A DNA stretch of 64,000 nucleotides. Origin: Cerrena zonata (lineage: Eukaryota > Basidiomycota > Agaricomycetes > Polyporales > Cerrenaceae). The notes beneath the pieces were generated by a model. It was given only the letters and a program-made list of their open reading frames with translations, ran no database searches and was not told the origin of the DNA. Within the stretch, counting starts at the first letter, position 1. Each line of letters begins with the position of its first letter. The stretch lies in assembly GCA_038087015.1 (NCBI GenBank), contig JASBNA010000003.1:372001-436000 (forward strand). The letters are read 5' to 3'. The translations under genes were made by a program, and so were the position numbers. Shown in pieces: positions 12,791 through 23,698 of the stretch.

Positions 12791-12986
12791 ATATATAATA
12801 AGTATTAGTCTTATGTCATAAGTACGTGCAATGGCATAACAGTTCGTAGCAAGTCAACAAGGAGGAAAGGGGCAGTTGGGCTGCCCCCGGGCCCGAAATT
12901 GACCTGGCAAGAAAAGTGGAGGGATGTAAGTAAATGACCTTTCTTGAAGGAAAGTAGGATTACTTACGGCCCTTTCGTAACGGGCC
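12791..12986. repeat. Cluster of inverted repeats (possible MITE/LTR remnant)
   Basis: Several hairpins lie side by side. CTTATG/CATAAG sits near 12811-12823. GGGGCAG (12869-12875) pairs with CTGCCCC (12881-12887). GTAAGTAA (12926-12933) pairs exactly with TTACTTAC (12960-12967), with a further CTTTC/GAAAG stem inside it. Outside this, GGCCCG (12890-12895) can pair with CGGGCC (12981-12986). Together the last three form one imperfect hairpin of about 95 nt. Confidence 0.55.
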
Positions 12987-13611
12987 TATCAAGTCAGCAT
13001 AACATATAAATGTGAGAGGTTAGAGACTCAGCGTAGCACATCTCGGATGAGATGTTTCCGTGCTATTTTTGTATCGTTGATGGATCTGCAACAAGTGTTA
13101 AGGATTGGGTTCACACTCTCAAACTCAAAACCTAGAAAGAGACGAGGTGTTAGTTGATGTGTATTTAAGAGCGAACAGGAGGACGTACTTATGACAGATC
13201 TCGTTTCTGTGTGGTTAATTGATATGAAACAACCACTCGAACTTGAGGCAGACAACTCAGACGGGCAGGATCACACAACACTTGATGAACTTGAGGAGTT
13301 GAAGGATGATGGCGATATCGAGACTCAAGGCACTCAGATTCAGACGACTCAGACTCAAATCTATAGATCAGACATCAGTACGAGACAGTGACAATAGAAG
13401 AAGAAGAAGGAACTCACTTGTTATGTGGCGATGGCAAGTATTTGGCTCTCTACCCTGCAAAGAAAATACTGTACCACTTAGAGATCGGATGGCTTGAGGA
13501 CTTGAAGGCTTGAAGGCTTGAGGATGTTGAGGATATTGAAAGCGAGCAAGACCAGAGAGAACGAGTACCAGAGCTTAGACCAGACGAGAGATGAGAGAGA
13601 GGTGTGAAGAG

Positions 13612-13717
13612 AGAGTAAAAGTGGGGAAGAGTTAGAGTAAAAGTGGGGAAGAGGGAGAGTAAAGCAGATGAGAGGGAGAGTAAAGCAGATAAGAGGGAGA
13701 GTAAAACAGAGAGAGAA
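13612..13717. repeat. Purine-rich minisatellite, about five 21-nt units
   Basis: Five degenerate units begin AGAGTAAA: two carry AAGTGGGGAAGAG, two carry GCAGAT(G/A)AGAGGG and the last decays into GAGAGAG. The array sits in a longer purine-rich strand (about 13.5-14.13 kb) that also holds short repeats such as GGCTTGA near 13505 and ACCAG units near 13815-13838. Confidence 0.7.
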
Positions 13718-14512
13718 GCACGATGAAGATAGAGAGATGGGGGATGCGAGTAGAAGAGAGAAGTAGACCGAGACCGAGATGTTGACCAGACGAGATAACC
13801 AGACCCAGAGACCATTAACCAGACCAGACCAGACCAGACGGAAGGAACCTCCCCTAAGGAAAGCCCCCTTTGCGCTACTGCAGGACCCGAGGATGGTTAG
13901 TCCTCGTTGTAGGGGTACCTCTTGCTGCCCCCACAGCCCCGCTGCGCGGACTCGACATACCAACGAGCCTTAGTGGGAGGCATGGCGGTGACCGACCGCT
14001 ACACATTATTTTAGTCATGCCACTGGCCACAACTATGTGGTCTTGATGAGCCAGCACTCCACCCGCAGAGACGAATAAGAGACCAGAACAAGAGAATAAA
14101 AGAGAAAAGAAGAGAGAGGAGGGGGGGAAGGACAAGAATTGGATAAGAACGGTACCGCCGACGTTGGTCGGGGCCCAGGAGCTCACAGTCTTGATATTCC
14201 TTACAGTGGCGTCATCTTGATATTGTCGATTGTGTCGGATAGAGTTGTTGTTCGAGATTTCGTCTTAAGTCTTGATGATGATGTTGATAGACTTGCTGCG
14301 ATCTTGACGAAGTCGGACTCTCAACCTCACGTTCATTCTCACTGCACGAAGAGAAGTTAACGAGAGACATAGGACCGATAACATTGAAAGTCATACCTCA
14401 GTCTTACTCAAACCTCAGCCACTTGTCTTGCGGTAAGCCTGGGATTTGAACGGACGGAGAAGTCAGAGACGAGAGGAAGAGGCGACAGACCGCTCGAGGG
14501 GGCCAGTATGAG

Positions 14513-14705
14513 GTGTGGCGTATTAGTGATCCTCAAGTGTGGCGTAAACTGAGAGTATGATGATTAGGCTCTGGACATCCCTCAGAGATGTTAAGGACAT
14601 ACATCGGATGTGCGTTATACTGTTGCCATGGCTTGTTGAGGAATCGAAGACGGTATGTGGAAGCTATGAGAGGCGTATAAGACATAACTGTGAGTTACGC
14701 CACAC
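14513..14705. repeat. GTGTGGCGTA(A) motif, two direct copies and one inverted
   Basis: GTGTGGCGTA occurs at 14513-14522, GTGTGGCGTAA at 14537-14547, and the reverse complement TTACGCCACAC at 14695-14705. An 11-nt word three times within 200 bp of otherwise unique sequence is unlikely by chance and would fit transposon-end or protein-binding repeats. Confidence 0.5.
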
Positions 14706-15632
14706 GATGTGGTAGACATACCCAGACATCGATGGGGGCGGAAGGGTAGCCGATGAGATAAGATGAGAGGCTTGAGGTCGGGGAACAGGTATGCTGGTGG
14801 TGGAGAGAGAACAAGATGGGGAGAGGGAGGTGTTGCCCGCAGGGGCCACTTATATACTATGTCAAGGGGCGTAACGCGCGTATCCCGTGCATGGGCCACT
14901 CGGAAAAACGAAGCATGAGGCATTGATATCTAGAACAACGGATGGAAATATTTCAATCCCCGACATCCTGTTTTGGATCTCGCTTGTTTTGAGGACGAGT
15001 CAAAATGCCAAAAGTTGAACAGTTGTCGGGCGCCAAAGACGAATTCGCACATACAATCCGAATTTGGTCGAGCACGATGTTTCCACGAACGGAACATTGT
15101 GATGATCAAGGGCACATCGATATACGATAGACCGGAAGAACCATTTCTCTCGACCGCGTTGTGTTCCAGGAAAGATCTTTGGAAACATTGTCCCCAATTT
15201 GGAAAGGACAATCATACATGATGTTACATATGTAGACAACGCAGGACGATTTTGCGGTAACACGGTGCACGCCCCGGCAGAAGAGTGTGAATAACGTAAC
15301 AGATAGGAATACAACATAGCCTCGCATGACCTGGTGATTCAATTGGACCCTGCAAACAGAGTGGAGTGTCAACCTCGTGTAGAAGGTAAGGATCGGCACA
15401 TTCGGCGAGTGCGTAAGACCTACATAATCTAGTGTATCGGATTTTTCATCTTTCTGAAAAAGGGGAAGATTTGCACAGATTCTGAATATCGGTCAGGTAG
15501 GGGAAGGAAGAACCAGCGTCTCGACATTCGAAGCCGGTGCATGTGCATGGGAAAGTCGTCAACGAGGCCTAAATCCGGCAAACGCTTTGAAACCTAACAA
15601 GCACAAACAACACCTGCCAGTGAACCGCCATC

Positions 15633-16704
15633 ATGGCCAATACCACCGTACGAGGCGCAATTTCAATTCATGGCAAGAATCCACAGGTATGATCTTCCAA
15701 ACCCCACAAAAACACGTATTCATTACTTATGATTTAGCACTTAGTCGAAGCTGTCATTCGGAATCGTATCTATGAGTCTGGTTACTGGAAAGAACATTGT
15801 TTCGCCCTTACAGGTACGCCACACCTCTCATAACATCACCTTCAGTCGCTTCTCACACTATCAACACAGCCGAAACTCTCATAGACAAGACATTAGAAGT
15901 GAATGCTATTGGGGGCGTATATGGCAACAACAAACCAACCGAGTTCATGTGCCTCCTTCTGAAACTTCTTCAAATTCAGCCGGAGAAAGAGATTCTACTC
16001 GAATATCTACAAGCAGATGAATTCAAGCAAGTCAATTCTCTCTAACTATGCAGAACTCCACTAATAGCCCTATTTCAGGTATCTAAGAGCACTAGCGGCG
16101 ATGTATGTTCGAATGACATTCCAAGCGGTGGAGGTATATGAAATACTGGAACCATTGCTAAAGGATTACAGGAAGATTCGGAAGCGAGATATGGGTACGT
16201 ATATCTGCATTGTTTTGTGCTGAACGTAAGGTCTAACTATTACCTCTAGGTGGTTTCAGCTTAACATACATGGATGAGTTTGTCGATGAACTCCTTAACG
16301 AAGAACGTGTCTGTGACATCATCCTTCCGCGAATCACCAAAAGAGACGTTCTCGAAGACACAGGAGAGATTGGTCCACGAAAAAGTCGACTCCTCGATGC
16401 TATGGAGGGCAAGGAAGAGGACGAGCGAGAGAGAAGTCGGAGTGGAAGCAGAGGCTCGAGTAGAACTCGCAGCGTCAGTCCTGACCGAAGTCCAAAAAGA
16501 AGTCGCTCTGGCAGTGTGGCATCGGACGCAGGTTCTCGGTATCTGTCTCGAAGTCGCTCACGATCTCCTGCATTATCATACCGGTCACGCACTCGCAGTA
16601 TTTCACCAGACAGACTCAATGGGAACGAAAACAATGGATCATCACGGTACCGATCACGTAGTCGTAGTATATCACCGGATCGTATGGAGACCATGACAGA
16701 TTGA
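15633..16704 (+). CDS. PRP38: Pre-mRNA-splicing factor PRP38
   Basis: Tri-snRNP component needed for spliceosome activation (B-complex protein). The start at 15633 opens MANTTVRGAISIHGKNPQ; a first intron after CAG joins HLVEAVIRNRIYES and then YWKEHCFALT, the canonical PRP38 N terminus. It continues TLIDKTLEVNAIGGVYGNNKP, FMCLLLKLLQIQPEKEI, YLRALAAMYVRMTFQA and then YKILEPLL-type sequence (here YEILEPLLKDYRKIRKR), and MDEFVDELLNEERVCDIILPR. The C-terminal 90 residues form an RS domain (RSRSGSRGSS, SRSRSRSPA, RSRSRSISPDR) as in animal and basidiomycete PRP38A but absent from budding yeast. Stop at 16702-16704. It converges on the mitoribosomal gene with only 43 bp between stop codons, so their 3' UTRs almost certainly overlap. 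Confidence 0.95.
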
Positions 16705-16721
16705 TCTGTATTAGAGAGATG

Positions 16722-16730
16722 TATTATACA
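16722..16730 (-). promoter_or_regulatory. Candidate Pumilio (Puf) site in the 3' UTR of mitoribosomal L15
   Basis: Read on the minus strand this is TGTATAATA, 18 nt beyond the L15 stop codon. It matches the UGUA-start Puf-family site (Puf4-type spacing). In ascomycetes Puf proteins bind such sites in mRNAs for mitochondrial proteins. The segment is nearly palindromic, so the PRP38 transcript also has a UGUA-start word here. Confidence 0.35.
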
Positions 16731-16747
16731 TAGCGCAGAAGTGTGAA

Positions 16748-17692
16748 TTACTTTTGCACCTCGATGCCCTGCTGTTTGTATGTAAGCAGTTGCTTGGAAA
16801 GCTCCTTCCATCGGTCTTCGACCACAGGCATTCTTGAAAGAGCCTCTGGCGAAAGATAACCTCGGCTCTTCCACGAAGTATACCAAACTAACGAAAAAGA
16901 TGTAAGATGACGACAGTAGAGATAGGAACATAACGGCAGCTTACGGATATCGGTCTTCTTCGTTGGAGCTGCCTGCAAACGTTCGGTATTTCCCTTCACC
17001 AAGATCTCGGAGAGCAAGAGGGTTGTAGTATTTGCAGAATACACTTCCACCGAGTTTTTCAATGGCACGGATGGCAGTTTTTGATGCTCTTGACGGAGTT
17101 ATGTGTATCGGTGTCTTCAAGTTTTCGGCACCCTGTAAATCATTGACATTTAGGACCTATTCTCGAATGAAAGGAACGAGATGACGTACATCGCCCAGAA
17201 CTTTGATACCATCATGAGCATCATGTATGCAACCACTCAGAAGCAATTCACGAGCAGTTATTGGCTTTTCGGGCGTCGAAGTCAGTCGGCCTTGGTCTAT
17301 CCAGAATTGTATTCTGTCAAGGTTGACAGGTGCATAAACCTTTGTATTGCTATAAACCGTAATCAGTAATTTAGCAACATCAAAGCAAAGCTACACGCAC
17401 GGGTTAACGAATCCACGTTTAGGGAACAACTTCACAATGGGAGTCTGACCACCCTCGAAGCCAGCTTTGGGCTTGCCATTTCCTGCACGAGCCTTCTGAC
17501 CCTTGTGACCTCGTCCAGAAGTACCACCGCGACCTGATCCTTGACCACGACCAAGACGTTTTTGCTAGAGTAGGGTCAGAATACGCTGATGTGAATATGT
17601 GTCTTGAAACATACAGCATGTTGAGAGTGCTCAGCAGGACTCAAATTGAACAGACGAACACGAGCAGCTGCTCGGATTAATGAGGGTTGCAT
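16748..17692 (-). CDS. MRPL10: Mitochondrial large-subunit ribosomal protein uL15m
   Basis: Nuclear gene for the mitochondrial homologue of bacterial L15. The start at 17692 gives [15 protein letters not shown], an arginine-rich presequence without acids, suited to mitochondrial import. After a first intron comes [21 protein letters not shown], the Gly/Arg-rich L15 N-terminal extension that threads into the ribosome, then [38 protein letters not shown] and [20 protein letters not shown] followed by IEKLGGSV. The C-terminal extension [16 protein letters not shown] and [11 protein letters not shown] is typical of fungal mitochondrial forms. Stop at 16748. It shares a roughly 200-bp divergent promoter with MOD5. 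Confidence 0.93.
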
Positions 17693-17896
17693 GGTGTCTG
17701 ACACCTAGGACTTGTCGCCTGAGATTTGAAGCAAATATAAGTATGAAAGTCTAGAAACAGAACCACGGAGCTCTCTAGTGAACAAGGAGTGGCCAACCAG
17801 ACGAATAGGATATGTGCTGGTCACAAGCCGAAAGAAAGGAAAGCGAAATCACAAGCGCCCATTACACTTCTCTTCAATGAATTTGTTCTGATCCTG
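17693..17896. promoter_or_regulatory. Divergent promoter of MRPL10 and MOD5, with a uORF
   Basis: This 204-bp interval separates two divergent start codons. On the MOD5 side an ATG at 17812 opens a 22-codon upstream frame ending at 17880, 16 nt before the MOD5 start and in a different frame. In the MOD5 frame itself there is no stop from at least 17789, but also no ATG. Confidence 0.6.
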
Positions 17897-19843
17897 ATGT
17901 CTCTCCGACCTCTCATTGCGATTTGCGGCACTACTGGCGTAGGAAAGTCCAAACTTGCAATAGAACTTGCTCAAGCTCTGTCCCAAAGCAAGTATGGTAT
18001 CAATGGGTACCATGGGGCAAGAATCATTAATGCCGACGCCATGCAAGTTTACGCTGGAATGGATATCATCACGAACAAAGTTCCCTTAGAAGAACAGGCT
18101 GGCGTTGAACATCTCTTAATGGGCTACAAGAAACCTGGGGAACAATATGTTGTCGGACAGTGGGTGAAGGATGCCATTGAAGCGGTATGCTTCTATATTT
18201 ACTTGATTCATTCCCTCAGTAGCTGAACGTTACGATCGAAAATAGATTGAAGAAACACACAGACGGAACCAGGTTCCTATAATTGTTGGTGGTACATCCT
18301 ACTGGATACAACATCTAATCTTCCCGAACCGCCTTGCTTCTCTGGAACGATTGAATGAGAAAGATGAACGACCGCCTGCTCCTATGTCAGAAACTCTTGC
18401 AACAGCAGTCAATGCACTCTCACAGAAATCCTCCGAATTATACCATGACCTTCCGAAGCAACTGTCCTCAGACTATACAGATGCCGACTCTGCTTCTGCC
18501 CTGTACTCGCTGCTATCATCACTCGATCCTCAAATGGCGCAAAGATGGCATTGGAAAGATAGCAGAAAAGTACTCCGGAGTCTCAATATTATCAAGGAAA
18601 GTGGGAGACTTGGGAGTGAACTCGTGTCCGAACAAAACCAGGTCAACGACCCTCCGAGGTAGCGTGGCTTTCTTTGGCTATCTATCGTCTCTAGTACAAT
18701 TTCAACTAGATATCGGTCGTTACTCCTCTGGCTGTACGCCAATCCTGAACTTCTCTTCCCTCGATTGGACTCAAGAGTAGACGTTATGATTGAGGTATGA
18801 CCATCGTATTACCCAACAATGCTTGATTAACCTCGACTCTTGTTGCACAGTAGCGAGGGCTTCTTCAAGAGGTCCAAGAACTTATTGACCTTGCGAAATC
18901 CCCGCCCGAAGTCGACGCCTCAGAGACAAATGGAGAAGAACCGAAATTCGACTATACCCTAGGACTGTACCAGTCCATAGGTATGGTTGTTCCTAAAATT
19001 CACTGAACATATCTAACCAGTACTCGAATATAGGTTTCAAAGAATTCTCTCAGTACCTCGCTATGCCTGATAGTCCAGAGAAAGAAAAGATATACGCTGC
19101 CGCTGTCGAGCGTATGAAACTCTCTACTAGACAATACGCCAAGAAACAGGTCAGCTGGTTAAGAAACAAACTGCTTCCTGCTGCGAACAGCGTAAACGCA
19201 GCGAGTCAAAGCGCTGGTGAATTGCCTGTTATCCCGGCCTATCTGCTGGATGCCACCGGTTTGTCCTTCATTCCTGATGAGATGAAAGTTGTATTAATAC
19301 ATCACTTCCAGATTTGAGCACTTGGGACACGAGCATACGAAACAAGGCAGAACACATCATGGAAGGTACGGGTAACGCTAATAGCCCGAGTATAAAGAAC
19401 CTGAACAAATACCCCAGACTTCCTTTCGGAGCGAGAATTGCCCAACCCTCTATCGACATCTGAAACAGCTGCAACCTTACTCTCTTTACCAGAGAAAGAT
19501 GTTAGGTATGTCTCGATACAGGTCTCAAATTTCTTTCTTTCTTTCTTACTGACGTTCATGCGTATACAGCCCCGCCGCAGTTCTAAATGCACGTCGCAAA
19601 ATTATATGTCCGATCTGTACCGTCAACCCGGAACAGCCTATGATGGTGGAGGAGGGTAAAGAATGGAATGCACACGTCGGGACCCGGTTCCATCGGAAGA
19701 TGCAAAGAAGAGCTGAACACGGGCACGAATGGGAAGCTAGAAAGAAACAGAGAATAGCTGCAGAAGCAAGGGAGAGAGAGGTTGTCGATGATGTGGGTCC
19801 AAATCAGGAGGTAGACGATCAGCGCAACAATTCCTCTGATTAG
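17897..19843 (+). CDS. MOD5: tRNA dimethylallyltransferase (isopentenyltransferase)
   Basis: Adds dimethylallyl to A37 next to the anticodon of UNN-reading tRNAs (i6A). The start at 17897 gives MSLRPLIAICGTTGVGKSKLA, with the P-loop GTTGVGKS. It continues INADAMQVYAGMDIITNK (the DxxQ/Y tRNA-binding segment), HLLMG, VPIIVGGTSYWIQ and DPQMAQRWHWKDSRKVLRSL. A 53-nt intron after PPR restores YRSLLLWLYA, then RGLLQEVQEL, YQSIGFKEF and RQYAKKQVSWLRNKL. A C-terminal zinc finger, CPIC...WNAHVGTRFH, is the eukaryotic nucleic-acid-binding finger, followed by a basic tail. Stop 19841-19843. About seven introns. In yeast this gene makes mitochondrial and cytosolic forms from two starts; here only the shorter ATG start is available. 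Confidence 0.93.
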
Positions 19844-20061
19844 TTTGACTGAATTGTTCGTCAATCAAATAAACACTGTTTACTCTGCTCCTGCTTTCAA
19901 TACTTCAATATGAACCTATCACGAAATCTCAGTTAAATCAACTTAGTACATGCCTGTTAGAAGTGTCCCGATTATAACAATCCTCCGATATGATTTAATA
20001 CAAGTAAGACTGAACGAATAAATACATACAAATGCATACCGAAACTCAATCTGAATGTCTA

Positions 20062-21517
20062 TCACTGACGATTCCATGACAACAATGTCATATCTCCAAG
20101 TTTCCTGGAAGACTGTGAGAAACACATAAATGTGAATATGTAGACAAGTACTGACCTTGGTTTAATCATATGTCTGATTGTGCCCAGGATAGCAAGGAGA
20201 ACGAAAAGACTGGCAGTGGCGATGTAAGCCCAACCCAAGAACGGATTCTTACCACCGATCCATGAGACAGTGGAGATGACAATCGCTTTACGGCCTTTGT
20301 AGGTGCGTACAGGGAAGTCTGTTGATGGTACAATTCATAATCAGCACGACTTCCAACAATTGAATAGGTGCGAACATACTCAGGTTAACGGCCATCTGAT
20401 ATCTGCCTTTCAGCAGTTTGTCGTTGTCATTCCGACCCCACAATTTGGTGAACGTGGGCAAACCGGCGGTTCGCATCCAATTCTGGAAGTGTTCATCCTC
20501 CTTGAGATTGGGAGGTGGGTTGTCCTCGGTGTAGTTATTGGGGAACTTGGCACCCCAGTTTGGAGGAGGGACAATGTCAGCAAGGTCATAGTCGGGCTTG
20601 TCCGTATATTTCTTGGCTTCGCCAGGCCAAGCAATACCGGATTCGGAGAAGGTGTATGTCGTAGCAGAATCCGTCGTCAAGTTCAGGGGGGTATAGGTAT
20701 CTGCGAAAAGTCATTTGAAACAAGTACCGGTGGACAATAATATTGACATACCATTGAAATAGGAGTTGGCAATCAGTCCACATGGGTAGATGGCCTTACC
20801 ATCAGCATTGATATCTAGAGGTTTGCAGTCTCCCCCCTTGAGAGAACCTGCACTGACAGCCTTTCCCTTGAGTTGATCAGAATCCAAGCTCTTTACGTAT
20901 CGACGATGGTTTTGATAGAAGTTGGTGAGCTTGTAGTAGAATAAGACTGTCGGATCCAAGTCGACGGGGACATCGAACTGGACATAACATTGCACCCGTT
21001 CCCCAACATTAAGGGATGTATCATCAGAGCGGTTGAGGAAGGCGAACTGCGGAGTAGAGAAGGGCGCGTTTGTTGACCCTGCCTTCAGGTTGTAGCTGAA
21101 GTCCTTCATATCAAAGAATTGCAGGTCGTCTGGGGACGTCGAGGGTGTTTGTATTTCGCAGTCGGTATAGTCAAAAGTCATTTCCGACACCTAATGAGGC
21201 GTTTGGTCAAGATCGGTAGTATAGCGAAGTAACCGTTACTCACCTTTCCACTCCCCCATATCAACAGAGCACCGATGGGTGCGAAGAGGAGACCAATAAC
21301 GAAGAAAGTAGGAAGCACAGTCTTAGGAGTAAGAATGGGCTGCCATGCTTTCAGACGTTGCTGCTTGAAAGCGGTATCTGTGAGAGGTCAGGAACGGGCT
21401 GCCGAAAGAGATGTGACATAGTTAGGACGTACTGGCTGGTCGCCTCCAACTGCCCTTCTCCTTCTTTGACGATTCGCTGGAGTCAGCGTCCTCTCGTTTG
21501 CGCTGGAAGAGGCCCAT
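20062..21517 (-). CDS. CDC50: CDC50/LEM3-family phospholipid flippase subunit
   Basis: Beta subunit required for folding, ER export and activity of P4-ATPase lipid flippases. The start at 21517 gives [10 protein letters not shown] and a charged cytosolic tail. [18 protein letters not shown] follows, then a first membrane span ([14 protein letters not shown]), a glycosylatable lumenal domain starting [14 protein letters not shown], with [27 protein letters not shown], the conserved [32 protein letters not shown] and [19 protein letters not shown], and a second span [20 protein letters not shown] last short exon, recovered with acceptor CCAG, encodes [13 protein letters not shown], the family's ending. 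All paired family landmarks are intact. It is convergent with MOD5 (218 bp). Confidence 0.93.
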
Positions 21518-21770
21518 GGTGATGAAAGATAAAAAGGAGGGGCTCGAGAACCAGCTCAACGAATGGTGTCGGAAGGAGTTGTGTAACTCTCCCTTGGTCA
21601 TGCCGCTCGCAGTGCCCATTTCCGCTTACGTAACACGCCGCCGCACTGCTTGTTTCCTCATCTCGGGCTTCAGCAGGGTCCACCGGACTGCCACGCTGAT
21701 TGGTCCAGTAAACTCGTGCATTATATGTACAGAAATCCCCATGTATCCCCAGAGAAAATTCTACAAAATT

Positions 21771-23698
21771 CTACTCTCGGTAAATGCTCAAGAGGACTAT
21801 CGAGCAGAAAGCCAACATCGAGGCAAAGACATAGAAAACTCTCCCCTCCTTCATAGGGTCTCCGTGTGAAAGCAGATTGCGAAGAGGCAAGAATACCAAG
21901 CCAACCAAGAAATTCGCAATCCCTGTCGAAAAACCGATCAGTGGAATACATTTCTAGAAATGAAACACACTCACAGTTCAGAGATAGTCCGACTGAAGAA
22001 AGTGCAGAGACAGCCTGAGAGCGTGTTATATTATTATCTCCAACCATGCGACCAAAAAATCCGAAACTCACATGTGGTGGCGATACTTCAGGTATCATTA
22101 CGAATGGGATTGGACCAATTCCAATGGCGAAAGATCTTTAATACAGTCAGTATTATGTGTGGACATCGCACATATGAAAGACGTACGCAATAAAGGTGAT
22201 GATAGTCACCGAGGCCAATGTAACGTAGCCTGTATCAAGTCCGAACCCGACACACCATAGCGATAGAAGAGCACCGAACCCTGAGAGTGAGAGTAGCTTT
22301 TTGCGTCCGATTCGCTTTCCGGGGGTCTCAGTTCGCAGCTTTGGTAATGATTACTGCGCAATTACACACCTCGATCAAGAATATAGGTGGGAATGTCATC
22401 ATGACATTCACAACGGTAATCCCTAGTGACACATATGGACCCAAGTCGGGTAATGACTTCGATAGGATGTCGTTGCTGTAGTAGAGCACTGTATATGCAT
22501 TAACACTTGTATCATGGCATAATGTGAATCATATACATACCTGCGTTGACACCAGAGAGTTGTTGGCAGAGCATAGAGAAAGAGACAATCAAAAGCGGCT
22601 TCCTCAGATTCGATGCCGAAAGCAGCTGGGGCACTGTGATTGCATCGTCTCGAGAATCCCTGCCTCTTCGCTCTTCAACGTCGCTCGCTGCGTCTCCAAG
22701 GAGTGGATCAGAGACGTTCTCCTCATCATCTAGTAAATTATCAGAAATACCGAACATTGACAGTTCAAGTTTAAACTAACCATCTTGGCTAGCAACGACA
22801 GGTGCAGTCGCACCCCACAGTTTACGCGCAGCTGCACTAGCTTCCTTGATCTTCTTGTGTCGTGCGAGGTAAACGGGAGACTCGTTAATCCAAAAGCTGA
22901 AACCACCTTGAACGGCAGACAAAACAGCCGATGCAGTGAGTACCCAGCGCCAAGTCCGCGGGGTGGCAAGCTGAAGGCCTATAGCTTGTGTAGTCATGAT
23001 ACCGATGACAATTGCAAACTGAGTTAACACGCCTAGGAGCATTATCAAAAACCATATTAAACAAGAGATGCAGCTTGGTACAAACCTACTGCGCCTCTAA
23101 TCTTAGATGGGGCTATTTCCGAAAGGAATATAGGGCCAACACAAAGAGCAATTCCTGCAGCAATGCCAACGAGGACTCTACGCGAATAACAAGACTCAGC
23201 ATCTTCAGGCAACGATATGACATAAAAATTCCACCCACCTTCCAATAACGAGAAGCCACAATGACCCCGCAACACTCATAGCAGCAGCCCCAAAGACATA
23301 TGCAATAGAGCTAGCTTCAACAGCACCTTTCCTTCCAGCAGAGTCCATGATAACATTAGCGAATACACTTCCGATGAGACCGCCAATTGTGTAAACAGAT
23401 GTTAGAACCGAGAAGGTAGCATCCGTCATTGGGATGCAGACGGGTAAGTATGGTTTAGGGGCTTGAGAGTTGTCAGGGACTCGACATGTGAGTACTGCTT
23501 GGATTTGGTTCAGCACTGAGATGTGGTAGCCATACTAAGTATAAACGTTTCGTTGAGCGAAGAGGAGGAGTGGTAGCGATTTAGTTCAGCAAATAATTTG
23601 AGTAAGATTACACATACCTGAAATGACACTACGAGAATCCATATGCATGTAGCCCAGCCGTAGGTAGTGAACCGTCTTGAATCATGTCCTGATGACAT
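21771..23698 (-). CDS. MFS sugar transporter (VPS73/vacuolar glucose transporter type)
   Basis: Twelve-span major facilitator of the sugar porter family. The start at 23698 gives MSSGHDSRRFTTYGWATCIW and span 1, then GYHISVLNQIQAVLTC. FSVLTSVYTIGGLIGSVF and DSAGRKGAV mark spans 2-3, GRVLVGIAAGIALCVGPIF with LSEIAPSKIRGA the spans 4-5 signature, and INESPVYLARH the PESP-like motif after span 6. An acidic central loop (DDDEENVSDPLLGD) precedes QQLSGVNA and YYSNDIL (span 7), then VVNVMMTFPPIFLIE. Spans 11-12 end in NFLVGLVFLPLRNLL and FASMLAFCSIVLLSIYRE, stop at 21771. The acidic loop and PESP variant resemble yeast Vps73/Ybr241c vacuolar-type porters more than plasma-membrane hexose carriers. 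Substrate cannot be read from sequence. Confidence 0.85.

Larger units (their letters stand above)
12659..15632. other. 3-kb gene-free, repeat-rich region
   Basis: No gene is supported. The left third contains several inverted repeats, the middle (13.4-14.15 kb) is strongly purine-rich on the plus strand with minisatellite-like tandem units, and 14.5-14.7 kb holds three copies of an 11-nt motif in direct and inverted orientation. The right end, 14.9-15.6 kb, is ordinary unique sequence leading to PRP38. The mix suggests an old transposon or solo LTR in decay, but no target-site duplication or transposase remnant could be recognised. Confidence 0.5.

Noticed and set aside
12746..12841. Solo LTR ending in GGCATAACA
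   Set aside because: A TG...CA boundary can be imagined, but no matching start, target-site duplication or second copy is visible in the window.
14440..14475. GGGATTTGAAC, similar to a reversed tRNA T-loop (B box)
   Set aside because: The flanking bases cannot form the T-stem, and no anticodon arm or acceptor stem could be found at the right distance.
14615..14923. 102-codon minus-strand frame in the gene-free region
   Set aside because: Low-complexity reading of unique spacer sequence; overlapping frames are equally long and none shows family features.
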